NCBI RefSeq assembly: GCF_024701975.1
Contig: NZ_JANLNM010000001.1
Coordinates: 1,736,001 to 1,800,000, forward strand
Length of the DNA stretch: 64,000 nucleotides
Reading direction: 5' to 3'
DNA from: Variovorax sp. ZS18.2.2
GTDB lineage: Bacteria > Pseudomonadota > Gammaproteobacteria > Burkholderiales > Burkholderiaceae_C
Shown here in pieces: positions 50,873 to 61,030 of the stretch; position 1 is the stretch's first letter, and each line of letters opens with the position of its first letter. Position numbers and translations under genes: made by a program. The notes under the pieces were generated by a model, which made no database searches, was not told where the DNA came from, and saw only the letters and a program-made list of their open reading frames with translations.

Positions 50873-52084
50873 ATGAATCCCTTGCTTTCCAGGTTGCAGC
50901 CGTACCCCTTCGAGCGGCTGAAGCAACTGTTCGCGGGCGTCACGCCCGTTCCCGAATACGCACCCATCAGCCTCGGCATCGGCGAACCCAAGCACGCCAC
51001 GCCGGACTTCATCAAGGAAGCCCTCCGCGCCAGCCTCGGCGCGCTGGCCGCCTACCCCGCCACCGCCGGCGACCTGAAACTGCGCACCGCCTTCACCGAC
51101 TGGCTCCAGACCCGCTACAGCCTCGCGCTCGATCCGGCCACGCAGGTGCTGCCGGTCAACGGCTCGCGCGAGGCGCTGTTCTCGCTGGCGCAAACGGTGA
51201 TCGATGCCACCGTTTCGCCGCAGCCGGTGGTGCTGTCGCCCAATCCGTTCTATCAAATCTACGAAGGCGCCGCGCTGCTCTCGGGCGCCGAGCCGTACTA
51301 CGTGCCGAGCGTGGCGTCGCGCAATTTCGCGGTCGACTGGGACGGCGTGCCCGACGACATCTGGGCCCGCACCCAGCTCGTGTTCGTCTGCTCGCCGGGC
51401 AACCCGACGGGCGCCGTGATGCCGCTGGACGAGTGGCAGAAGCTCTTCGCCCTGTCGGACCGCCACGGCTTCGTGATCGCGGCCGACGAGTGCTACAGCG
51501 AGATCTACTTCCGCGACGAGCCCCCGCTCAGCGGCCTCGAAGCGTCGGTCAAGCTGGGCCGGCCCGACTTCAGGAACCTGATCGCCCTCACCTCGCTGTC
51601 CAAGCGCAGCAACGTGCCGGGCCTGCGCAGCGGGTTCGTTGCGGGCGACGCGGCCCTCATCAAGAAGTTCCTGCTCTACCGCACCTACCACGGCAGCGCC
51701 ATGAGCGGCATCGTGGCGGCCGCCAGCATCGCGGCCTGGGGCGACGAGGCCCATGTGGTCGAAAACCGGGCCAAGTACCGCGCCAAGTTCGCCGCCGTCA
51801 CGCCGCTGCTCGAACCGGTGCTCGACGTGCGCCTGCCCGACGCCAGTTTCTACCTCTGGGCCGGCGTGCCCGAAGTGTGGGCTGGCGACGACGAAGCCTT
51901 CGCCCGCGCGCTCTACGCTCAATACAATGTCACGGTTCTGCCGGGGAGCTATCTGGCGCGAAACACCACGCACAGCGCCAACCCTGGCCGGGGCCGCATC
52001 CGCATGGCCCTGGTGGCCGAAACGGCCGAGTGTGTGGAAGCCGCCGAACGCATCGTCCGTTTCGTGCAGGACGGCCGGCTCTGA
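50873..52084 (+). CDS. dapC: Succinyldiaminopimelate transaminase
   Basis: 403 residues. Class I aminotransferase of the succinylase lysine/peptidoglycan pathway; PLP Lys in [17 protein letters not shown], substrate loop [11 protein letters not shown]. Directly upstream of dapD, which supports DapC over other class I enzymes. A GATAAT box lies just before the ATG. Confidence 0.93.
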   Translation: MNPLLSRLQPYPFERLKQLFAGVTPVPEYAPISLGIGEPKHATPDFIKEALRASLGALAAYPATAGDLKLRTAFTDWLQTRYSLALDPATQVLPVNGSREALFSLAQTVIDATVSPQPVVLSPNPFYQIYEGAALLSGAEPYYVPSVASRNFAVDWDGVPDDIWARTQLVFVCSPGNPTGAVMPLDEWQKLFALSDRHGFVIAADECYSEIYFRDEPPLSGLEASVKLGRPDFRNLIALTSLSKRSNVPGLRSGFVAGDAALIKKFLLYRTYHGSAMSGIVAAASIAAWGDEAHVVENRAKYRAKFAAVTPLLEPVLDVRLPDASFYLWAGVPEVWAGDDEAFARALYAQYNVTVLPGSYLARNTTHSANPGRGRIRMALVAETAECVEAAERIVRFVQDGRL

Positions 52085-52136
52085 CACACCGTCTCCCATG
52101 GCCCCTGGCCCCGATTTTTCACCCGAGACTTTCTCC

Positions 52137-52970
<834 letters not shown>

Positions 52971-53036
52971 TCGACCGATCGACCCACCCCCTGCTTTTGT
53001 CCCGTTAGAAAACAACAGACCCGAGGAGAGAGACCG

Positions 53037-54185
53037 ATGAACATGATGGAGCGAATTCTTCGTTTGATGGCCGAGCGCAAGGCCTCCGACATCTACCTCT
53101 CGGCTCACTCCCCGGTGATGATCCGCATCAACGGCGTCTGCGTGCCGATCAATGCGCAGGTCCTGCCCGCGACGGCGCCGCTCGCGCTGCTGTCCGAGGT
53201 GGTGCCCGAAGCCCGCATCCAGGAGCTGGAGAACACGGGCGAACTGAACATGGCCGTCGCCCTCGAAGGCGCCGGCAACTACCGCATCAGCGCCATGCGC
53301 CAGCGCGGCACCTATGCGGTGGTGGTGCGGCACATCGCCTCGGTCATTCCGAGCTTTGCCGACCTGAACCTGCCCGACATCCTGAAGACGCTGATCATGG
53401 ACAAGCGCGGGCTGATCCTGATGGTCGGCGCAACCGGCGCGGGCAAGACCACCACCCTGGCCTCGATGCTCGACTACCGCAACGAGAACGCCAGCGGCCA
53501 CATCCTCACGGTGGAAGAGCCGATCGAGTTCACCTACACCAACAAGAAATCGCTGGTGAACCAGCGCGACGTGGGCAGCGACACCACCTCGCTGCACATC
53601 GCGCTCAAGAACGCGCTGCGCCAGGCACCCGACGTGATCCAGATCGGCGAAATCCGCGACCGCGAGACCATGACGGCCGCCATCGCCTACGCGCAGTCAG
53701 GGCACCTCTGCGTGGCCACGCTGCACGCCAACAACAGCTACCGCGCGCTGAACCGCATCCTGAGCTTCTTCCCGGTGGAAGTGCGCGCCACGCTGCTGGG
53801 CGACCTGGGCGGGGCGCTGCGCGCCATCGTGTCGCAGCGCCTGTTGCGCACGCCGGCCGGCGCGCGCGTGCCGGCGCTCGAAGTCATGCTGAACACCGCG
53901 CTCGTGGCCGACCTGATCGAAAAGGGCGACTTCTCCGCCGTGAAGGAGGCCATGCAGCAATCGATGGCCGAAGGCTCGCAGACCTTCGAGGAAGACATCG
54001 CCCGCCTCATCATCGAGGAGCGCGTGACGCGCGAAGAGGGCCTGGCCCACTCCGACTCGCCCACCAACCTGCTGTGGCGTCTGCAGAACCGCGCTGCGCC
54101 CAAGCAACAGGTCGACGACCGCCACCTCACCGACCAGGTCGACGAACCGACCTTTACCGACATCACGCTCGACGTGAAGTTCTGA
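53037..54185 (+). CDS. pilU: Type IV pilus retraction ATPase, PilU-like
   Basis: 382 residues. GspE/PilT-family ATPase: N-terminal PAS-like domain ([16 protein letters not shown]), Walker [11 protein letters not shown] (131-140), Asp box TVEEPIEF, Walker B QIGEIRD, His box [12 protein letters not shown]. The long C-terminal tail after ~345 and lack of the PilT AIRNLIRE-type motif favour PilU. Sits between dapD and dapE, 16 bp before dapE. No other pilus gene is in the window. Confidence 0.9.
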   Translation: MNMMERILRLMAERKASDIYLSAHSPVMIRINGVCVPINAQVLPATAPLALLSEVVPEARIQELENTGELNMAVALEGAGNYRISAMRQRGTYAVVVRHIASVIPSFADLNLPDILKTLIMDKRGLILMVGATGAGKTTTLASMLDYRNENASGHILTVEEPIEFTYTNKKSLVNQRDVGSDTTSLHIALKNALRQAPDVIQIGEIRDRETMTAAIAYAQSGHLCVATLHANNSYRALNRILSFFPVEVRATLLGDLGGALRAIVSQRLLRTPAGARVPALEVMLNTALVADLIEKGDFSAVKEAMQQSMAEGSQTFEEDIARLIIEERVTREEGLAHSDSPTNLLWRLQNRAAPKQQVDDRHLTDQVDEPTFTDITLDVKF

Positions 54186-54201
54186 ACGAACCCTTTTCCC
54201 G

Positions 54202-55386
54202 ATGTCCCGCACGCTCCAGCTCGCCGAACAACTCATCTCGCGCCCCTCGGTCACCCCTGACGACGCGGGCTGCCAACAGATCCTCGGCGAACGGCTGGCG
54301 CAACTGGGCTTCGCGCTCGAAACCATCGAGAGCGGGCCGGCCGACTTCCGTGTGACCAACCTCTGGGCGGTGCGCCGCCCGGCCAACGCCACCGACGCGA
54401 CCTGCAGCAAGACACTGGTGTTCGCCGGCCACACCGACGTGGTGCCCACCGGCCCCGTCGAACAATGGACCAGCCACCCGTTCACGCCCACGCACCGCGA
54501 CGGCAAGCTGTACGGTCGCGGTGCCTGCGACATGAAGACCTCGGTGGCGGCGTTCGTCGTGTCCATCGAAGAATTCCTGCAAGGCACGCCCGACCCCAAG
54601 CTCACGCTGGCCCTGCTGCTCACGAGCGATGAAGAAGGCCCGGGCGTCGACGGCACCGTCATCGTCTGCAACGCGCTGGTCGCGCGCGGCGAGGTCATCG
54701 ATTACTGCATCGTCGGCGAGCCCACGGCCGTGGAGCGCTGCGGCGACATGATCAAGAACGGCCGCCGCGGCACGATGAGCGGCAAGCTCACGGTCAAGGG
54801 CGTGCAGGGGCACATCGCCTATCCGCACCTGGCGAAGAACCCGGTGCATTCGGTGGCGCCCGCGCTGGCCGACCTGGTGGCCCTCAACACGGCCGGCGGA
54901 TGGGATGCGGGCAACGATTATTTCCAGCCGACCAGCTGGCAGATCAGCAATTTCCATTCGGGCACCGGCGCGAGCAACGTGATCCCGGGCAATGCGGTGA
55001 TCGATTTCAACTTCCGCTTCTCGACCGAGTCGACGCCCGAATCGCTGCAGCAGCGCGTGCATGCGGTGCTCGATGCACATGGCGTCGACTACACGCTCGC
55101 CTGGACGGTCGGCGGCCTGCCCTTCCTGACCACGCCCGGCGAACTCGTCACCTCGGTGCAGGCGGCCATTGCCGACGAAACCGGCATCGCGACCGAGCTC
55201 TCGACCAGCGGCGGCACGAGCGATGCGCGCTTCATCGCGAAGATCTGCAAGCAGGTGGTCGAACTCGGCCCGGTCAACGCCAGCATCCACAAGATCGACG
55301 AGCACATCGACGTGGCCGAGATCGAGACGCTGAAGAACATCTATAAGCGCACGCTCGACAGGCTTGAAGCCTCGCTCGCTCGATGA
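54202..55386 (+). CDS. dapE: Succinyl-diaminopimelate desuccinylase
   Basis: 394 residues. M20 zinc peptidase fold: [11 protein letters not shown] (first zinc His), [14 protein letters not shown] (bridging Asp), [14 protein letters not shown] (catalytic Glu) and C-terminal [16 protein letters not shown] His block. Slightly longer than E. coli DapE (375). Completes the dapC-dapD-dapE set. Overlaps prmB by 4 nt. Confidence 0.96.
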   Translation: MSRTLQLAEQLISRPSVTPDDAGCQQILGERLAQLGFALETIESGPADFRVTNLWAVRRPANATDATCSKTLVFAGHTDVVPTGPVEQWTSHPFTPTHRDGKLYGRGACDMKTSVAAFVVSIEEFLQGTPDPKLTLALLLTSDEEGPGVDGTVIVCNALVARGEVIDYCIVGEPTAVERCGDMIKNGRRGTMSGKLTVKGVQGHIAYPHLAKNPVHSVAPALADLVALNTAGGWDAGNDYFQPTSWQISNFHSGTGASNVIPGNAVIDFNFRFSTESTPESLQQRVHAVLDAHGVDYTLAWTVGGLPFLTTPGELVTSVQAAIADETGIATELSTSGGTSDARFIAKICKQVVELGPVNASIHKIDEHIDVAEIETLKNIYKRTLDRLEASLAR

Positions 55387-56264
55387 GTACCGTCATCGAA
55401 CTCATCGAGGCCGGCGCCAAGCGACTGGAAGAAGCCGGCGTCGCCTTCGGGCACGGCACGGCGAATGCCTTCGACGAAGCTGCGTGGCTTGTGCTGTGGC
55501 GCCTGAAGCTGCCGCTGGACGACATCGATGCCGTGGCCGACACGGCCGTCTCGCCGGCCGATGCCGGCAAGGTCGCGGCGCTGCTCGACGAACGCATCGC
55601 CACCCGCAAGCCGGCCGCCTACCTCACCAAGGAAGCCTGGCTGCAAGGCGTGCCCTTCTACGTGGACGAGCGCGCCATCGTGCCGCGCAGCTTCATCGCC
55701 GAACTGATCGCCGACGGCAGCATCGACTATTGGCTCGGCGAACACACCAAGCGCGTGCTCGACCTGTGCACCGGCAACGGCAGCCTGGCCGTGCTCGCGG
55801 CGCTGACGTACCCGGACGTGACGGTGGACGCCGCCGACCTCTCCGTCGAGGCGCTCGAGGTTGCGGCCATCAATGTCACCCGGCACGAACTCGATGCGCG
55901 CGTGAAGCTGGTCGAATCCGACGGCATGGCCAACCTGCCCGGACCGTATGACCTGGTGCTCTGCAACCCGCCCTATGTGAACAGCGCCAGCATGGCCGCC
56001 CTGCCCGCCGAATACCGGGCCGAGCCCGAACTGGCGCTGGCCGGTGGCGACGACGGCATGGACTTCATCCGCCAACTGTTCGCCGACGCGCCTTCCCGCA
56101 TGAGTGAACAGGCGGTGCTGGTGCTGGAAATCGGCAACGAGCGCGACTACTTCGAAGCGGCATTCCCGCAGCTGGAGGTGGTGTGGCTCGAAACCTCGGC
56201 GGGCGAGGACCAGGTCCTGCTCGTGACCCGGGCCGCCCTGCTGGCCGGCGCCGGCGCGCGTTAG
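55383..56264 (+). CDS. prmB: Ribosomal protein L3 glutamine N5-methyltransferase
   Basis: 293 residues. SAM methyltransferase of the HemK/PrmC type; NPPYVN catalytic motif, [20 protein letters not shown] loop, and [10 protein letters not shown], which is typical of PrmB rather than PrmC. Methylates L3 on Gln. ATGA overlap with dapE. Confidence 0.92.
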   Translation: MSTVIELIEAGAKRLEEAGVAFGHGTANAFDEAAWLVLWRLKLPLDDIDAVADTAVSPADAGKVAALLDERIATRKPAAYLTKEAWLQGVPFYVDERAIVPRSFIAELIADGSIDYWLGEHTKRVLDLCTGNGSLAVLAALTYPDVTVDAADLSVEALEVAAINVTRHELDARVKLVESDGMANLPGPYDLVLCNPPYVNSASMAALPAEYRAEPELALAGGDDGMDFIRQLFADAPSRMSEQAVLVLEIGNERDYFEAAFPQLEVVWLETSAGEDQVLLVTRAALLAGAGAR

Positions 56265-56406
56265 CTGCACCCGCCCAAGCCCCTTTCCGCCGATTTGTCG
56301 CAGCGTTGGCTGCGGTCCCCCTTCATCGGGTGATGCCCCTCTTTTGCCCCTTCGCGCCAGGACGCCCCGGGCCGGACGGGATAATCGCCCCTACGGTTCC
56401 TATTTC

Positions 56407-58377
56407 ATGATTACTCTCAAAAACGTCATTCTTCGCCGCAGCGCCAAGAAACTGCTCGACGGCGCCACCGTCACCATCAACCCCGGTGAAAAGGTCGGCC
56501 TCGTCGGGCGCAACGGCGCGGGCAAGTCCACGCTGTTCGCGCTCTTCAACGGCTCGCTGCACGAAGACGGCGGCGACTTCTACGTGCCCAAGCAGTGGCG
56601 CATGGCCCAGGTGGCGCAGGACATGCCCGAAACCGAGGAGTCGGCCACCGACTTCGTGGTGGGCGGCGACACCCGCCTGACCGAGCTGCGCACCACCCTG
56701 GCCGCCATCGAGGCCGCCTACGCCGAGAACCCCGACGATGCCGACATCGGCATGGAACTGGCCCACGCCTACACCGACCTGGCTGATGCCGGCGAGCACG
56801 ACGCCGTGCCGCGCGCGCAGGCGCTGATCCTGGGCCTGGGTTTCAAGTCGCACGAGCTCGACGGCCCCGTCAACAGCTTCTCGGGCGGCTGGCGCATGCG
56901 CCTTCAGCTCGCCCGCGCGCTGATGTGCCCGAGCGACCTGCTGCTGCTCGACGAACCCACCAACCACTTGGACCTGGACGCGCTCGTCTGGCTCGAAGCC
57001 TGGCTGCAGAAATACGCCGGCACCATGATCGTCATCAGCCACGACCGCGAGTTCCTCGATGCCGTGACCGACGTCACCCTGCACATCGCCAACGCCCAGC
57101 TCACGCGCTACGGCGGCAACTACAGCAAGTTCGAGGACATGCGCGCGCTGCAGATGGAGCAGCAGCAGGTCGCGTTCTCCAAGCAGCAGGACAAGATCGC
57201 CCACCTGCAGAAGTTCATCGACCGCTTCAAGGCCAAGGCCAGCAAGGCCAAGCAGGCGCAGAGCCGGGTCAAGGCGCTGGAGCGCATGGAGCGGGTCGCA
57301 CCGCTGCTGGCCGAAGCCGACTTCACCTTCGAATTCAAGGAGCCGGGCAACATTCCCAACCCGATGCTGTCGATCGCCAATGCGAGCTTCGGCTACGAGA
57401 TCGAAGACGAAGCGCCCAAGACCATCCTGCGCGGCGTGAGCCGCTCGGTGCTGGCGGGCCAGCGCATCGGCATCCTGGGCGCCAACGGCCAGGGCAAGTC
57501 GACGCTGGTGAAGACCATCGCGCGCGAAATGGGCGCGCTGGCCGGCGAAGTCACCGAGGGCAAGGGCCTGAACATCGGCTACTTCGCGCAGCAGGAACTC
57601 GACGTGCTGCGCCCGCAGGACAACCCGCTGGAGCACATGGTGCGCATGGCCCGCGAACTGGGCAGCGCCGTCAAGGAAAGCACCGGCGAGCAGGCGCTGC
57701 GCGGGTTCCTGGGCAGCTTCAATTTCAGCGGCGACATGGTCAAGCAGCCTGTGGGCACCATGAGCGGCGGCGAAAAGGCCCGCCTCGTGCTCGCGATGAT
57801 GGTCTGGCAGCGCCCCAACCTCCTGCTGCTGGACGAGCCCACCAACCACCTGGACCTGGCCACCCGCGAGGCCCTGGCCGTGGCGCTCAACGAGTTCGAA
57901 GGCACGCTGATGCTGGTGAGCCACGACCGTGCGCTGCTGCGCTCGGTGTGCGACGAGTTCTGGCTCGTGGGCCGCGGCGTCGTCGCCGACTTCGACGGCG
58001 ACCTGGACGACTACCAGCGCTACCTGCTGGACGAAGCCAAGCGCCTGCGCGAAGAGGCCAAGATCGCGGTGCGCGAGGCCGAAAGCGCGATGGCCGCGGC
58101 CGCGGCGGCAGCCACTGCGGCCAAGCCCAGCGCACAGGAGCGCCAGCAACGCAGCGACCAGGCCAAGCCGATCAAGCGCGAAATTGCCCAGATCGATGAA
58201 CGCTTGGCTGCGGCCGGCGTCGAACGGGCTGCGCTGGAAGCCCGCCTGGGCGAGCCCATCGCGCCAGCCGAGCTCGCCGACGCAGGCAAGCGGCTGAAGG
58301 CCCTGAACGAAGAAATCGCCAAGCTGGAAGAGCGCTGGCTGGCCCTCTCGGACCAGCTGGAGGCCCTGGCAGCCTGA
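56407..58377 (+). CDS. ABC-F ATPase, YheS/Uup-like
   Basis: 656 residues, two ABC domains on one chain and no membrane helices, so a ribosome-acting ABC-F. Domain 1: GLVGRNGAGKSTL, FSGGWRMRLQLARAL, LLLLDEPTNHLDLDALVWLE. Linker ~220-300 is Lys/Gln-rich helical (P-site tRNA-interaction motif). Domain 2: GANGQGKST, MSGGEKARLVLA, LLLLDEPTNHLDLATREAL. C-terminal coiled coil (~545-650). YheS assignment rests on length and the C-terminal region. Confidence 0.92.
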   Translation: MITLKNVILRRSAKKLLDGATVTINPGEKVGLVGRNGAGKSTLFALFNGSLHEDGGDFYVPKQWRMAQVAQDMPETEESATDFVVGGDTRLTELRTTLAAIEAAYAENPDDADIGMELAHAYTDLADAGEHDAVPRAQALILGLGFKSHELDGPVNSFSGGWRMRLQLARALMCPSDLLLLDEPTNHLDLDALVWLEAWLQKYAGTMIVISHDREFLDAVTDVTLHIANAQLTRYGGNYSKFEDMRALQMEQQQVAFSKQQDKIAHLQKFIDRFKAKASKAKQAQSRVKALERMERVAPLLAEADFTFEFKEPGNIPNPMLSIANASFGYEIEDEAPKTILRGVSRSVLAGQRIGILGANGQGKSTLVKTIAREMGALAGEVTEGKGLNIGYFAQQELDVLRPQDNPLEHMVRMARELGSAVKESTGEQALRGFLGSFNFSGDMVKQPVGTMSGGEKARLVLAMMVWQRPNLLLLDEPTNHLDLATREALAVALNEFEGTLMLVSHDRALLRSVCDEFWLVGRGVVADFDGDLDDYQRYLLDEAKRLREEAKIAVREAESAMAAAAAAATAAKPSAQERQQRSDQAKPIKREIAQIDERLAAAGVERAALEARLGEPIAPAELADAGKRLKALNEEIAKLEERWLALSDQLEALAA

Positions 58378-58420
58378 CCTCATCCGACCCCATCGGGGTC
58401 CCACCAAGGAGACACGCCGC

Positions 58421-58930
58421 ATGCCGTCCGCGATCGAACTGGCCCATGGTGACGAAAAACTCATCGCGGCCATCCACCGCAGCCGGAAGCTGATCGGCCG
58501 CAAGGCCCTGATGGCGGCGGCGGCCAGCGCGATTCCGCTGCCCGGCATCGACTGGGCCGCCGATGCGGCCCTGCTCTCGCGGCTGGTGCCGCAGATCAGC
58601 GCCGAGTTCGGGCTCTCGGTCACCCAGGTCGAAAAGCTCGCACCGCACCAGCGCGAGCGCATCCAAAAGGCGGCCACCACCGTGGGCGCGCTCCTGGTCG
58701 GCCGGCTCGTCACGCGCGACCTGCTGATCAAGCTCGCCAAACACGCCGGCGTGCGCCTGACGGCCAAGCAGGCCACCAAGTACGTGCCAATCGCGGGGCA
58801 GATCGTGTCGGCCGCGCTCGGCTATGCGGCGCTGCGCGCCCTTGGCGAGCAGCACATCAAGGACTGCGTGCGCGTCAGCGCCACACTCGGTCTAGCGCCT
58901 CCCGCACAGCACGTGCCCGTTGGCGCCTAG
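58421..58930 (+). CDS. Hypothetical protein with DUF697-like helical domain
   Basis: 169 residues with amphipathic/hydrophobic helices and the motif IPLPGIDWAADAALLSRLVP, reminiscent of the C-terminal domain of DUF697-type GTPase-associated proteins, but without any GTPase. A second helix pair at ~125-150 (KYVPIAGQIVSAALGYAALRAL). Strong AAGGAG site. The last 56 bp overlap the tail of the convergent small gene. Function unknown. Confidence 0.82.
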   Translation: MPSAIELAHGDEKLIAAIHRSRKLIGRKALMAAAASAIPLPGIDWAADAALLSRLVPQISAEFGLSVTQVEKLAPHQRERIQKAATTVGALLVGRLVTRDLLIKLAKHAGVRLTAKQATKYVPIAGQIVSAALGYAALRALGEQHIKDCVRVSATLGLAPPAQHVPVGA

Positions 58931-59108
58931 CGCCGTCGAGCAGCACGCACGCGGTCCAGGCCGCACCCGACAGGCCGAACGCCGCCATGCCGATCACCGC
59001 AGGGGCGCCTTTCAGGACCCCGTAGAACAGCGCAGCCGTGGACAGCAGCGCCAACAGCGCGCACAGTGCGCAGTCGAGCCCAAGGCCCGACGACACAGGA
59101 CGGCGCAC
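58875..59108 (-). CDS. Small two-helix membrane protein next to the Cro-like gene
   Basis: 77 residues, Cys/Leu-rich helix (~8-30) and a second (~37-57), ending with a basic tail (RRQRARAVREALDRVWR). Directly after the HTH gene (4 bp gap) on the same strand, so it is presumably cotranscribed. The 3' end overlaps the convergent hypothetical gene. No family recognised. Moderate confidence that it is translated. Confidence 0.6.
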   Translation of the reverse strand: MRRPVSSGLGLDCALCALLALLSTAALFYGVLKGAPAVIGMAAFGLSGAAWTACVLLDGARRQRARAVREALDRVWR

Positions 59109-59112
59109 CGCC

Positions 59113-59352
59113 TCAGTCGTTGACGCGGGGCCAGTGAAACGAAGTCGGCGCCGACGCCATCTCGGCGGCTTGCACCTTCACCTGGTGTTCGTAGGCGGTC
59201 AGCAGTGCCACGTAGTGGCGCGACATGACGTCGCGCACCCGTCCGAGGCCGATCTTGCTGACCGTGGGTTGTGGGATCCCGGTGCGTTCCTGGATCTGCT
59301 TTTGCGTGAGGCCCATGGCCCGCAGCGCCTGCACCAACTCGCGTGGCTTCAT
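59113..59352 (-). CDS. Small XRE-type HTH protein (Cro-like)
   Basis: 79 residues. Helix-turn-helix at ~6-40 (VQALRAMGLTQKQIQERTGIPQPTVSKIGLG), no dimer or cleavage domain, with a C-terminal tail of about 30 residues. Divergent from a CI-like S24 repressor across a 66-bp AT-rich gap, as in phage cI/cro switches. It could instead be an antitoxin-like regulator for the following small membrane gene. Confidence 0.82.
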   Translation of the reverse strand: MKPRELVQALRAMGLTQKQIQERTGIPQPTVSKIGLGRVRDVMSRHYVALLTAYEHQVKVQAAEMASAPTSFHWPRVND

Positions 59353-59418
59353 TGAAAACTCCCATTTTTATATTTTCCATTCTACTTATAATATTCATTT
59401 GAGCTTAAATCTCCGTCC
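59353..59418. promoter_or_regulatory. AT-rich divergent operator region between Cro-like and CI-like genes
   Basis: About 80% A+T in 59355-59405 against a GC-rich background. A consensus -10 TATAAT for the plus gene is at 59387-59392, 26 bp before its ATG. On the minus strand TATAAA lies near 59367. TTCATT-like elements recur at 59348, 59375 (TTCCATT) and 59394 and may be repressor half-sites. No LexA-type CTGT-N8-ACAG box seen. Confidence 0.6.
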
Positions 59419-60129
59419 ATGGAGACTATTGCCAAACGTGCAAAGGCGGCACGCGAATACGCCAACATGACCCAGAAGGAGGCCGAAGCGGCCTCGGGCG
59501 TGAAACAGGCAAGCATTTCGAAGATCGAGCGCGGGGACACCACCCGCACCATGAGCCTGCTCGCCCTGGCGCGCGTCTACCGCGCCGATCCCAACTGGCT
59601 GGACACCGGCGACGGCCCGGCGCCGTGGGACCCCATCCAGATCCGCAGGGCGCAGCACCAGGCCAACGAGCCTGCGGCCATCTACCGGGTCGTGCGCGTG
59701 CCGCCGGAACTGCCGCACTTCGCGCCCGGAACGCCCGACACGGTGCCGCTCATTTCCTGGTCGCAGGCCGCCAACTGGGACATCGCGGGCAAGCACACAG
59801 CCGACCGCTGGATTCCCTGCATCGCGCACCACAGCCCCGAGAAGACCTACGCGCTGCGGGTGGAAGGCGACAGCATGGCCGCGGCGAGCGGCGAGCTGAA
59901 GAGCTATCCCGAAGGCTCGATCATCTTCGTCGACACCAACCTCAAGATGCCCGCCGACGGCGAGCGCGTCATTGCCCTGGTCACGGAGGGCGGCAAGCTC
60001 ACCTTCAAGGAATTCAAGGAGCAGGACGGCCCGCGCTGGCTGTTGCCGCTCAACCCGAAGCACGAGCCGATCCGCACCGCTTTCGTCGTGCTCGGCACCG
60101 TCATCGGCAAGTGGGAAGACGAGGACTGA
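59419..60129 (+). CDS. CI/LexA-like S24 repressor with HTH domain
   Basis: 236 residues. N-terminal XRE HTH (~5-60; MTQKEAEAASGVKQASISKIERG) and C-terminal S24 peptidase (~105-235) with catalytic Ser152 (VEGDSM) and Lys193 (GGKLTFKEF). The expected cleavage block reads LISWSQAANWD (Ala117-Ala118), where many relatives have QAG. Could be a prophage-remnant repressor or a DNA-damage regulator. Paired divergently with the Cro-like gene. No integrase or phage structural gene is nearby. Confidence 0.92.
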   Translation: METIAKRAKAAREYANMTQKEAEAASGVKQASISKIERGDTTRTMSLLALARVYRADPNWLDTGDGPAPWDPIQIRRAQHQANEPAAIYRVVRVPPELPHFAPGTPDTVPLISWSQAANWDIAGKHTADRWIPCIAHHSPEKTYALRVEGDSMAAASGELKSYPEGSIIFVDTNLKMPADGERVIALVTEGGKLTFKEFKEQDGPRWLLPLNPKHEPIRTAFVVLGTVIGKWEDED

Positions 60130-60142
60130 TCAACGGCGCGAA

Positions 60143-60733
60143 TCAACGCAATCGCGGCGGCGGCACATGGGGTTCCAGCGCCCACTTCGCCATGGCCTTC
60201 TCCGCATCGCGCGCGCGACGCAGGTTGATCTTCTTCGCGGCAAGCTGGGCCGAAATTTCGAGCTTCTTCAGGTCGCGCTGCGCCAACTGCTCGTTGGGCG
60301 CAAAGCTGAAGCAGCAGAGCGTGCCGTAGATGCGGCCATCGTCGAGCACGATGGGGGTGCTCAGGTGGGCGCCAATCGAAAAATCCGTGGGCGGAAGCTC
60401 ATCGAAGTTCGGCAGCGTGGCGACGTTGTGCACGAGCCGCGGCAGGCGGCCATCGATCACTCGCTGGCAGAACGATTCCTCCAGAGGCGACGATTGCTCA
60501 GGCTCGATCACCCTCGCCTCGGGTTTCGTCTCGACGCGACGGAACACCCGCCGGCCATCGCAGAACTCCGAGACAAAGACGACGTCCATCTGCAGGTGAT
60601 CGAGCACCATGCGCAGAACCTCCGTCACCGACACGTCGATGAGATCGTCGGCGCCATCGGGCGTGGCCACCAGCAGTTCGGAAACACGGACTTCGAACGC
60701 GTCCGGAGCGTAGTCGGGATCGTAGAAAACCAT
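60143..60733 (-). CDS. GAF-domain protein
   Basis: 196 residues, one GAF domain (~35-165: VTEVLRMVLDHLQMDVVFVSEF, IGAHLSTPIVLDDGRIYGTLCCF) and a Lys/Arg/Ala helix at the end. No enzymatic output domain. Probably a small-molecule or light/redox sensing module that works with another protein. Convergent with the S24 gene, 13 bp apart. Confidence 0.9.
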   Translation of the reverse strand: MVFYDPDYAPDAFEVRVSELLVATPDGADDLIDVSVTEVLRMVLDHLQMDVVFVSEFCDGRRVFRRVETKPEARVIEPEQSSPLEESFCQRVIDGRLPRLVHNVATLPNFDELPPTDFSIGAHLSTPIVLDDGRIYGTLCCFSFAPNEQLAQRDLKKLEISAQLAAKKINLRRARDAEKAMAKWALEPHVPPPRLR

Positions 60734-60875
60734 GCGGCCGATTTTATTTTTCCGCCGCGCAATGGCGCAAGCGCTGCCGCGAGGTCAGGTTGCTTTCAGT
60801 TTCAGAACGCATAGTTGGGTCTCTCCCGTGGCCTGCATCCTCTCTGATCCTCCCTCCTCCAGCAGGTCACCTTCC

Positions 60876-60901
60876 AGCCCGCCTCGTGCGGGCTTTTTTT
60901 T
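60876..60901 (+). terminator. Orphan plus-strand intrinsic terminator
   Basis: Seven-bp arms AGCCCGC / GCGGGCT, loop CTCGT, followed by seven or eight T. The nearest plus-strand gene ends 746 nt upstream, past an opposing gene, so it probably ends an unannotated transcript. Confidence 0.8.
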
Positions 60902-60942
60902 GCTCGCCCCCAGGCTACGCGCACTTCGTGTCGCTTCGCCAA

Positions 60943-60992
60943 CCCCCTACCGGGGGCAACACCTGCGGCCTGGCGAAGCCAGTTCCGCGGTG
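60943..60992. repeat. REP-like palindromic element
   Basis: Hairpin CCCCC-TACC-GGGGG (60943-60956) followed by a 13-bp branched stem (60960-60992): CACC, GCGG and CTGGC pair with GCCAG, CCGC and GGTG around a GAA loop. Stacked compact palindromes in an intergenic gap are typical of REP units. Dispersed copies cannot be checked here. Confidence 0.5.
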
Positions 60993-61030
60993 TTCGCTGG
61001 AAGAAGACAGGGGGCGGATACGGCTTGGCC

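Larger units (their letters stand above)
60734..61030. other. Gap with a plus-strand terminator and a palindromic repeat
   Basis: 297 bp between two minus-strand genes. It contains a C/T-rich stretch (about 60820-60862) leading into an intrinsic terminator on plus (60876-60901), then a palindromic, REP-like part (about 60940-60992). No protein gene seen. Confidence 0.6.

Noticed and set aside
59012..59398. 128-codon minus-strand frame overlapping the Cro-like gene
   Set aside because: Different frame from the HTH protein. Its start lies inside the operator region and the protein has no recognisable domain.
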